NCBI GenBank assembly: GCA_019119335.1
Contig: DWXF01000011.1
Span: forward strand, 35,190 to 99,189
Reading direction: 5' to 3'
DNA from: Candidatus Flavonifractor merdavium
Lineage (GTDB): Bacteria > Bacillota > Clostridia > Oscillospirales > Oscillospiraceae
DNA: 64,000 nucleotides
The notes below the pieces were generated by a model, which worked only from the letters and a program-made list of their open reading frames with translations, searched no databases and had not been told where the DNA came from. Below, one piece after another: positions 58,046 through 64,000 of the stretch. Within the stretch, counting starts at the first letter, position 1. Every line of letters begins with the position of its first letter. Position numbers and translations under genes: made by a program.

Positions 58046-60568
58046 TTATTCCGACTGTCCCCGGCGGCGTCTGAACCAGCCCAGCACTCCGCCTGTACGT
58101 TTTGGGGGAGCGGGGGAACTCTCCAGGCGTTTCAGGGCTTCTTGTGCATCCTCATCCCCCAGTTGAGCGGATTTTCGGTAGAGGGACAGGGCCCTGGCGG
58201 CGTCGGGGGCCGTGCCGCGACCCTGCTCATAGCACTGGGCCAGATAGTAAAGCCCCGCCGGAATTTCCTGCTGTTCTGTCTGGGAGAACAGGGAAAAGGC
58301 TTTTTGGTCGTCCTGGGGCAGACCGTAGCGGCCCTCTAAGTAATAGATGCCCAGGTCGCACTGGGCGTAGCTGTATCCCTGGTCCGCCGCAGACCGGAGC
58401 AGCGCCAGACCCTGCTCCTGATCCTCCGGCAGTCCATTACCTCGGAGCAGGCACTGGCCCAGCAGCCGCTGCCCTCTGGCGTGCCCCTGGTCCGCAGCCT
58501 TCCGGAACCAGATCACCGCCTCCTTGGAATCGGCCTGGGTGCCAATACCGGAGAGATAGCAGTAGCCCAGGTTGCATTGGGCATAGGCATAACCCTGCTC
58601 CGCCGCCTGCCGGTAAAGCTCCACCGCCTTTGCGGCGTCCTCCGGAACGCCCCGGCCCAGCTCATAGCACAGGCCCAGGCTGGCCAGACAGGGGGGATAG
58701 TCCTCCTCCGCTCCCTGCCGGTAGTAAGCGGCGGCGGCCTGGTCGTCCCGCTGGACCACATCGCCGTTCCAGTAGCAGTCCCCCAGCAGGTCCAGAGCCC
58801 GGGGGTACTTCCGCTCCGCCGCCCGCTTCAGCCATTCCAGCGCCTGCGTTGCGTCTGCCTCCGTTCCCAGGCCGTGCAGCAGGCAGAAGCCCAGGTTACA
58901 CTGGGCGCGGGCATAGCCGCTTTCCGCCGCCCGGCGATAGAGCTCCACCGCTTTGGGTTTGTCCATCTCCACGCCGTCGCCGCACTCATAGCACAGCCCC
59001 AGATCGCAGACAGCGGGGAGGTAGCCCTGCTCCGCCGCCTGTTGATAGAGCGCAACTGCCCGGGCCTGATCCTGCTCCGTGCCGCGCCCGGCCTGGAGGC
59101 AGTCCCCCAGCAGGCTCTGGGCCCGGGGGAATCCCTGGGCGGCGGAGCGCTCCAGCCAGGGCACAGCTTGGGCCGGGTCAACCGGGGTGCCGATGCCGAC
59201 CAAGTAACAGTATCCGGCGTTGCAGGCGCCCGCCGGTTCGCCCCGCTCTCCGGCCTGACAGTAGAGCGCCAGTGCCTGAGCCGGGGCAGCCTCCACACCC
59301 TGGCCACGCTCGTAGCACAGCCCCAGGCTGACCATGGCGGGGGGGTAGCCCAGGTCCGCCCCCTGCTGGTAATAGGAAAAAGCCTGAACCGGGTCGGTTT
59401 CCATGCCGGTACCGTCGGCGGCGCAGCTGCCCAGCAGATCCAGGGCCCGGGGGAATTCCTGTTCCGCCGCCCGTTTCAGCCACTCCACCGCCTGGGCCTC
59501 GTCCACCTCGGTTCCGATGCCGTTGAGCAGACAGAAGCCCAGATTGCACTGGGCGCGGGCGTAACCGCCCTCCGCCGCCTGGCGGTAGAGCTCCACCGCC
59601 CGGGCCTTGTCCTCTTCCACGCCGTCGCCGCACTCATAGCACAGCCCCAGATCGCAGACAGCAGGCAGGTAATTGTGCTCTGCGGCCTGCTGGTAGAGAG
59701 CGGCGGCCCGTTCCTTATTCTGCTCCATGCCCCGGCCGATCTGGAGGCAGTCCGCCAGGATGCTCTGAGCCCGTGGAAACTCCTGGGCGACGGCCCTCTC
59801 AAGCCACTGAATGGCCAGAGCCTCATCCTGCTCCAGCCCCACGCCGCTGAGGTAGCACACCGCCAGGTTGCACTGGGCGGGTGCATAGCCCTTTTCCGCC
59901 GATTTCCGGTAATAGCTTACCGCCTGAACGGGGTCGGCCTCTATCCCCATGCCGTTTTCCAGGCAGACCCCCAGCAGGCTTTGGGCCCGGGGGAATTCCT
60001 GCTCCGCCGCCTGCTTCAGCCACTCCACCGCCTGGGCCTCGTCCTCCTCCACGCCAATGCCGTTGAGGTAGCATACGGCCAGATTGCACTGAGCGGGGGC
60101 ATAGTGCTCCTCTGCTGCCTGGCGGTAGAGCTCCGCCGCCCGGGCTGGATCCGCCTCCACGCCGTCGCCTCCCTCGTAACACAGGCCCAGATCGCAGACG
60201 GCGGGCAGGTAGCCCTCTTCCGCGGCCTGCCGAAACAGCTCGACGCCCCGGGGCGGGTCGAGCTCCACCCCCTCGCCGGAGAGGTAGCAGCGGCCCAGAG
60301 CGTCTACGGCCCGCAGATCTCCCGCCTCTGCGGCCTGGGAAAACCAGTGGACCGCCTGGACAGCGTCGGCGTCCACACCGTCCCCCTGTGCGTAGCGCAT
60401 GCCAAGATCATAGCTTACGGCGGGGTCGTCTGCCTGTTCCAGCAGAGCCTGAAAATCTGCCTGGGACTGCTGGACCTTCTCCATGGCCCGCCAGATTAGG
60501 GCAGTGTTGACAAATACCACATTCTGCCCGTCGCCCTCCGGCCAGCTCTGATTCCGTTCCTCCGGCAT
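58046..60568 (-). CDS. Large Sel1-repeat protein
   Basis: An 840-residue solenoid made of roughly 21 tandem Sel1-like repeats of 36 residues (consensus near A-x-x-LG-x-CY-x-x-G-x-GVE-D-x-x-A-x-x-Y-x-x-AAE-x-G). The first ~50 residues (MPEERNQSWPEGDG...) precede the repeats, and the end is basic (WFRRRRGQSE). No signal peptide or span, so cytoplasmic. Sel1 arrays act as protein-binding scaffolds. Several units are near identical at the DNA level, which suggests recent duplication or gene conversion. Partner unknown. Confidence 0.9.
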   Translation of the reverse strand: MPEERNQSWPEGDGQNVVFVNTALIWRAMEKVQQSQADFQALLEQADDPAVSYDLGMRYAQGDGVDADAVQAVHWFSQAAEAGDLRAVDALGRCYLSGEGVELDPPRGVELFRQAAEEGYLPAVCDLGLCYEGGDGVEADPARAAELYRQAAEEHYAPAQCNLAVCYLNGIGVEEDEAQAVEWLKQAAEQEFPRAQSLLGVCLENGMGIEADPVQAVSYYRKSAEKGYAPAQCNLAVCYLSGVGLEQDEALAIQWLERAVAQEFPRAQSILADCLQIGRGMEQNKERAAALYQQAAEHNYLPAVCDLGLCYECGDGVEEDKARAVELYRQAAEGGYARAQCNLGFCLLNGIGTEVDEAQAVEWLKRAAEQEFPRALDLLGSCAADGTGMETDPVQAFSYYQQGADLGYPPAMVSLGLCYERGQGVEAAPAQALALYCQAGERGEPAGACNAGYCYLVGIGTPVDPAQAVPWLERSAAQGFPRAQSLLGDCLQAGRGTEQDQARAVALYQQAAEQGYLPAVCDLGLCYECGDGVEMDKPKAVELYRRAAESGYARAQCNLGFCLLHGLGTEADATQALEWLKRAAERKYPRALDLLGDCYWNGDVVQRDDQAAAAYYRQGAEEDYPPCLASLGLCYELGRGVPEDAAKAVELYRQAAEQGYAYAQCNLGYCYLSGIGTQADSKEAVIWFRKAADQGHARGQRLLGQCLLRGNGLPEDQEQGLALLRSAADQGYSYAQCDLGIYYLEGRYGLPQDDQKAFSLFSQTEQQEIPAGLYYLAQCYEQGRGTAPDAARALSLYRKSAQLGDEDAQEALKRLESSPAPPKRTGGVLGWFRRRRGQSE

Positions 60569-60714
60569 GGCGCCGTCACTCCTTTTTCCCCACGCTGGGG
60601 CGCATTCTTTTTCATTTTACAACACCTGCCCACCAGATTCAAGTGGCATCCCGGCCGGCCGTTTTTCTGCGTATGACCCTGTCTTAAAAATTTCTGTCCA
60701 ATTGAAAAAAGTAG

Positions 60715-60743
60715 TTGACAACTGCGGAGGGAGGTGATAAAAT
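60715..60743 (+). promoter_or_regulatory. Promoter of the tRNA-Ala gene
   Basis: TTGACA, 17 bp, TAAAAT, 41 bp before the tRNA. Confidence 0.82.
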
Positions 60744-60784
60744 AACATTCGTCGTCCGGCAAGTGAGCGTGGGCGGCGAGAGTT

Positions 60785-60860
<76 letters not shown>

Positions 60861-60880
60861 TCACCAAGAGATTGTGAACG

Positions 60881-60910
60881 AAAACCTCACTTCTTCGGAA
60901 GTGGGGTTTT
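60881..60910. terminator. Terminator between tRNA-Ala and recombinase
   Basis: A 13-bp stem (60881-60893 with 60898-60910), TTCG loop, T run on plus strand and A run for the minus strand. Confidence 0.88.
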
Positions 60911-60914
60911 TGCT

Positions 60915-62537
60915 TTATGCAGCGATGGCAACGATGTCCATGCCCATGCTGAACTGCTCAAAGTCAATGTTAAAGTCGATATGCAACTTGTAGTCCCGGT
61001 AGACCTCCACCCGCTTGATAAGGCAGTTGACGATCATTTTCTTTGCCTCCATGCTGGCGGTGTCGTACATATCAGCCCAAGAGATAATGTCATCGTATTG
61101 GGCGTTCAAGTGTTCCAGCACAGCCTGTCCTTCGTCATAGGCCAGTTGCGCCGCCTCAAGCTGCTGCTGAACTTCGAGACATTTTGTCTCACAGTCAGAA
61201 ATCAGAGAGCCGAGCAAGTCCTGCGAAAAAGCACTTTCGCCGCGCAGGGATTTAATGACCTCGGCCTTCAGCATATTCAGCTCGGCAGATACTTTTGTAT
61301 GTTCGGCCCGGATGCTGCGGAGCAGCGCTTTCCGTTCCTCCATCTTTTCTTTGTATCGGATATTGACGATCTCACTTTTGGGGACAGCTTTCATACGCTC
61401 AAAGATCTGTCGCACCACCTTATCAATGATGCCGTCAAGGGTATGTGCCGTGTACCCGGTCTGACCGTCACATTCCGTTTGCTTGCGGGTTTTGCCGTAG
61501 CAGATATACCGTACACGCTTTACAATGCGGTTTGGATCGTCCTTGCAGGGATAAGCCTTGCCGTTTGTGGTGAGTGAGAGCCGGGAGCCACAATGACCAC
61601 AAAACACATTCCCGGCCAGCAGGGACTGGCCTCGGGTGTTGAGAGGAACACGGCGCTCCTGTTCGGCAGAATTGGCACGGGAAGTGCGGATATGCTGTGC
61701 GGCCTCAAAGAGTTCCGGCGGGATAATCTGCAAGTGCAGCAGCACTTGGGATCGGCTATCGCCGCTGCGGAGTACGCCGGTATAGGTGAGGTTGCAGATG
61801 ATACCCCGGATGCTGGCGTGGTGCCACATCTTACCCGACCTTGCCCGATACCCGAGCTTATTCAGATAGGTGGCGATCCGCTGGGCTCCGTAGCCCTCAT
61901 GCACATACTTGTCAAAGATAATCCGCACCACAGCGGCCTCGGCCTCGTTGACAACCAGCTCATAAACCTCATGCTTTCGCTTGTTGAAGCGGCCACTTTT
62001 TACGAGATCGTAGCCGTAGGGAGCAAGCCCGCCTTTGAAACCGCCGTCCTCGACAAGCTGGCCGAGGGCGGTTTTTGTGCGGATAGAAGTCTTTTCGCTT
62101 TCACCGTCAGCTTGCCAGAAGCGGATATAGTTGGTGAGTTTGTCGGTGTGGGTATCAAAACGCTGCTCACCCTCTTGGGTACTCCATACCCGGATGCCGT
62201 TCTTGACAAACCATTCCACCACAAAGGGCGTTTCGTCAGCGATACGCCCGATGCGGTCAAACATGAACACCAGCAGAATATCGAACTTGCCCTGCTTGGC
62301 CCGTTCTTTGATGATTTGGAGTTTGTCGCGGTTTTCGGCCCGTACCTTGTGGCCGGATACGCCGTCCTCCTGTTCTTCGTGAACAATCGTCCAGCCCATC
62401 TTTTCACAGAAGCGGTGGCACTCTCTGCGCTGCATGGGGATGTCGGCTTGGCTTTTATCGTCATAGTCCACTTGCTTGTCGGTGGACACTCTATACAAAC
62501 AGTCAACGCGAGTTCCGATAAGAATGTTATTTTCCAT
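60915..62537 (-). CDS. Large serine recombinase
   Basis: A 540-residue site-specific recombinase. Resolvase catalytic domain at the N-terminus with the nucleophile Ser18 in YRVSTDKQ and the FMFDRIGRIADET block; recombinase DNA-binding domain (GGLAPYGYDLV; EGYGAQRIATYLNKLGY); zinc beta-ribbon (CGHCGSRL ... C ... C near residues 315-360); then a long coiled coil (about 390-500), the usual layout of TnpX/TndX-type enzymes. ATG 62537 follows AAAGGACGG. All catalytic parts appear intact, so excision may still be possible. Confidence 0.94.
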   Translation of the reverse strand: MENNILIGTRVDCLYRVSTDKQVDYDDKSQADIPMQRRECHRFCEKMGWTIVHEEQEDGVSGHKVRAENRDKLQIIKERAKQGKFDILLVFMFDRIGRIADETPFVVEWFVKNGIRVWSTQEGEQRFDTHTDKLTNYIRFWQADGESEKTSIRTKTALGQLVEDGGFKGGLAPYGYDLVKSGRFNKRKHEVYELVVNEAEAAVVRIIFDKYVHEGYGAQRIATYLNKLGYRARSGKMWHHASIRGIICNLTYTGVLRSGDSRSQVLLHLQIIPPELFEAAQHIRTSRANSAEQERRVPLNTRGQSLLAGNVFCGHCGSRLSLTTNGKAYPCKDDPNRIVKRVRYICYGKTRKQTECDGQTGYTAHTLDGIIDKVVRQIFERMKAVPKSEIVNIRYKEKMEERKALLRSIRAEHTKVSAELNMLKAEVIKSLRGESAFSQDLLGSLISDCETKCLEVQQQLEAAQLAYDEGQAVLEHLNAQYDDIISWADMYDTASMEAKKMIVNCLIKRVEVYRDYKLHIDFNIDFEQFSMGMDIVAIAA

Positions 62538-62609
62538 ATTGATCCGTCCTTTCATTTGTCATAAGGGCAAACCAAAAGAGCGAATCAATACGCGGGAGAT
62601 ATGAACTTT

Positions 62610-62828
62610 TCAAGGTACATAGGGGCTACCCCCACTATTATTATCGCTCCGATTGGGGTGGATTGCAAGGATGTCGCCGTGGGTATGCTTGGCGGCATTG
62701 TTGGCAAAAGAGGATAGCAAAATCTGTTTCACATGGCCGAGGGCCGTTGTGTTTCTGCTATCGGCAAAGGTAGCGGATATTTGATAACCGTCAATGGCGA
62801 AAGTGGTTAATTCTCTTGTGCGCTCCAT
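62610..62828 (-). CDS. Small mobile-element protein
   Basis: A 72-residue product (start MERTRELTTFAIDGYQISATF) with an excellent ribosome site, AAGGAGG, 6 bases before ATG 62828. It has a VKQILLSSFANN helix that I associate with short proteins found beside serine recombinases in clostridial elements, but I cannot name a function; a recombination directionality factor is one possibility. It lies 72 bp upstream of the recombinase on the same strand. Confidence 0.7.
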   Translation of the reverse strand: MERTRELTTFAIDGYQISATFADSRNTTALGHVKQILLSSFANNAAKHTHGDILAIHPNRSDNNSGGSPYVP

Positions 62829-62890
62829 AGATGACCTCCTTCACAAATGGCGTAGAACTGATTGATCCCCGTTGTCTGTTGGGGAAACAC

Positions 62891-62927
62891 GAAAAGGCGG
62901 CACCCGCGATTGGGTGTCGCCCTTTTG
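62891..62927. terminator. Hairpin upstream of the small element gene
   Basis: AAAAGGCGGCACCC paired with GGGTGTCGCCCTTTT (one unpaired C), A/T runs on both sides; may act as leader attenuator for the minus-strand gene at 62828 or terminate reading from either side. Confidence 0.6.
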
Positions 62928-62942
62928 CCTTTCTCCACATTG

Positions 62943-63040
62943 GGACAATTTGTCTCGAAGTTAGAATAAGGAGCGCCGCGCTCATTTTCTTGGCCCGTCA
63001 TAAGACAGCTATACTCGGCGCGACGCTCCTTGCTGGGGTG
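62943..63040. repeat. Intergenic module, copy 1 (palindrome plus hairpin)
   Basis: GGGACAATTTGTCTC (about 62943-62957) is an imperfect copy of the GGGACAA-N-TTGTCCC palindrome. Beside it is a hairpin with arms AAGGAGCG and CGCTCCTT (about 62968-63032), carrying GCGC steps. The arrangement repeats at 63793-63859. The rest of 63041-63280 is GC-rich, with hairpins GACAGGCTG/CAGCCTGTC and GAGAGGA/TCCTCTC, and no gene I can support. Confidence 0.55.
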
Positions 63041-63280
63041 GTGCGGCAGCTCCGGGGGACAGGCTGCCAGCCTGTCCACTCGCGGATCGTGGCCGTGGGG
63101 TGGCAAGTCCCCACTTGCGGCGTTGGTGTGGATCGCTCGTCCTCCGTGTTGGAGAAGTCCTGGCGCACCCGCCGCCCGGCTCCTCGCACTATGCCCGGAG
63201 CCGCCGCTATTCAGTTGTGGAGAGGATCAACTCCTCTCATATACCAAGGACATTTGGAAGATGTTTTTTAACCCCCTACA

Positions 63281-63700
63281 TCAAACATTTTGCAAATATT
63301 TTTTCATGGACTTCAAACCCTGCTGGATAGATTTATGTACGGCGGCCACGCTTACGCCATCGGCCTCGGCAACCTCAGTCATGCTCTTGCCTTCAATGAT
63401 ACAGGCATCAATGCGAAGCCCCTGCGTTTCGGGCAAAGTGTTCAGCGCGTTCCACAGATCGCAGAAACGCTCCATGCGCTCCAGCAGCTCCTGCGGGGTC
63501 GGCTCGGAAAGGCAGGCAGAGTATTCGATCCCATCATCACAGTCGAGGGAATACTGTGCCTTATTGCGGATTATCCGCCGCTGGTAGGCAGCCTCATACA
63601 GCTTGTCGGCCCGCAGCTCGGCGGCCACTTCATCGGAAACTTCGATATATTCATCATGGGTGTGCCAAGAGTAAAAGTCCTTCAGATTGATAGTAGTCAT
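63281..63700 (-). CDS. Element-borne sigma-70-family sigma factor
   Basis: A 139-residue protein resembling the small sigma factors of clostridial conjugative elements. C-terminal region 4 helix-turn-helix: EGKSMTEVAEADGVSVAAVHKSIQQGLKSMKKYL. The N-terminal part has short conserved segments (EYIEVSDEVAAELRADKLYEAAYQRRI) but no full region 2. ATG 63700 after ACGGAGGAAAATATA. It may direct transcription of element genes, possibly through the intergenic modules nearby (inference). Confidence 0.85.
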   Translation of the reverse strand: MTTINLKDFYSWHTHDEYIEVSDEVAAELRADKLYEAAYQRRIIRNKAQYSLDCDDGIEYSACLSEPTPQELLERMERFCDLWNALNTLPETQGLRIDACIIEGKSMTEVAEADGVSVAAVHKSIQQGLKSMKKYLQNV

Positions 63701-63792
63701 TATATTTTCCTCCGTTCAGATTTTTGTTGTGGGTGGACGATCTGAACGGGGGATGGCGGGGATCGGCAGCCGGGGCCGCCCCTGCCTACCTC

Positions 63793-63859
63793 GGGACAAC
63801 TTGTCCCAAGGTGGGTATAGAAAAACGCGCTCGCATGGCGTGATGCCACACAAGCGCGT
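63793..63859. repeat. Intergenic module, copy 2 (palindrome plus terminator hairpin)
   Basis: GGGACAA-C-TTGTCCC (63794-63808), a perfect palindrome, followed by a hairpin ACGCGCT/AGCGCGT with inner TGGC/GCCA (63825-63859) whose minus-strand side runs into TTTTT (complement of 63821-63825). On the minus strand the hairpin can terminate the gene entering from the right edge, and the palindrome then lies about 95 bp upstream of the sigma gene. Confidence 0.6.
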
Positions 63860-63926
63860 GAAATGACATTATTCTTAATGTACTGGCAAATTTCGCGTCC
63901 AATGCCGGACTTGCCCGGAGGGGGAG

Positions 63927-64000
63927 CTACGCTTTTTTTAGCTGGTGAAGATCATGCGTACTATGAAAAAGCAAAATGAACACGACGATCCCTCCTCGGA
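63927..64000 (-). CDS. 3' end of an element gene (partial)
   Basis: A minus-strand frame is open from the window edge to a TAG at 63927, ending VFILLFHSTHDLHQLKKA, and a terminator-like hairpin follows about 70 bp downstream (63859-63821). This suits the C-terminus of a gene that lies outside the window. Only about 23 residues are visible; identity unknown. Confidence 0.3.
   Translation of the reverse strand, partial: RGGIVVFILLFHSTHDLHQLKKA

Larger units (their letters stand above)
60861..64000. mobile_element. One end of an integrated element with serine recombinase
   Basis: From the tRNA 3' end onward gene content changes: large serine recombinase, small element protein, sigma factor, all on the minus strand, with AT-richer codon use than the core genome and long intergenic modules. 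The recombinase end lies next to the tRNA, as is usual for an element edge. The opposite end, attachment sites and any conjugation genes are outside the window, so whether it is an ICE, prophage or transposon is undecided; the sigma factor favours an ICE/conjugative transposon. Confidence 0.7.

Noticed and set aside
62807..63106. A 99-codon minus-strand frame overlapping the start of the small element gene
   Set aside because: It covers the hairpin/palindrome module and the good ribosome site of the gene at 62828, and has no ribosome site of its own.
63041..63280. Possible small gene between the two element genes
   Set aside because: Frames are short, GC-biased and without ribosome sites; only hairpins are evident.
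63954..64000. Possible plus-strand gene start (MRTMKKQNEHDDPSS) at the window edge
   Set aside because: Fifteen codons only, weak ribosome site, and opposite to all other element genes.

Overview
The window is high-GC chromosomal DNA from a spore-forming Firmicute. A spoVAC gene, a YtvI-like sporulation protein, a class III fructose bisphosphatase, DUF4317 and DUF1292 proteins, SLH-domain surface proteins, frequent TTG starts and strong Shine-Dalgarno sites together point to a gut-type Oscillospirales/Clostridia lineage (Flavonifractor or Lawsonibacter-like). That placement is inference from gene content. Most of the window is ordinary core genome. The last 3.1 kb, beyond a tRNA-Ala gene, is one end of an integrated mobile element.

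Layout. 0-8 kb: gatA (5' cut by the window edge) and gatB for transamidation of Glu/Asp-tRNA, a solitary spoVAC, a chemoreceptor, a large multi-span membrane protein and a HIT hydrolase. 8.2-8.74 kb: a gene-free stretch with a near-perfect sigma-A promoter, several local helices and a terminator, best read as an unidentified ~500-nt structured RNA. 9.5-17.5 kb: a nickel operon. A promoter drives a ~150-nt structured leader ending in a 12-bp intrinsic terminator, followed by larE, larB, larC (nickel-pincer nucleotide cofactor synthesis) and a five-gene NikABCDE/Opp-type ABC importer. 17.5-28 kb: a MarR/YczE pair, an SLH surface protein, fbp with a DUF4317 gene, and a second MarR gene leading a heterodimeric ABC exporter. 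Both MarR promoters carry visible palindromic operators.

28-32 kb (minus strand): rpmG-secE-nusG-rplK-rplA-rplJ-rplL, with terminator-type leaders before rpmG and before rplJ; rpoB does not follow rplL. 32-36 kb: ruvX with an ABM-domain protein, two half-size TauE/SafE proteins, tcdA, and a parvulin-type foldase. 36.1-36.3 kb: a strong 6S RNA candidate. 36.8-44 kb: class A PBP, YtvI-like protein, and an ACT protein-homoserine dehydrogenase-aspartokinase run for the aspartate pathway. 44-51.4 kb: a Gld-type ABC system (ATPase, permease, frameshifted auxiliary protein, DUF4340 protein), a lipoprotein, and an OmpR/HisK two-component system. An 11-bp-period direct repeat in front of the ABC operon could be its operator. 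51.5-60.6 kb: AGCS symporter, uncharacterised membrane protein, Na/Pi cotransporter, HD protein, AIM24 protein and an 840-residue Sel1-repeat protein.

60.8-64 kb: tRNA-Ala(GGC) with its own promoter and terminator, then a large serine recombinase, a small element-borne protein and a sigma-70-like factor, all on the minus strand. Two copies of a hairpin-plus-palindrome intergenic module lie upstream of the last two. The main candidates for new biology are the ~500-nt RNA, the nickel operon leader, and the rpmG-secE-nusG leader with its 9-bp antiterminator.
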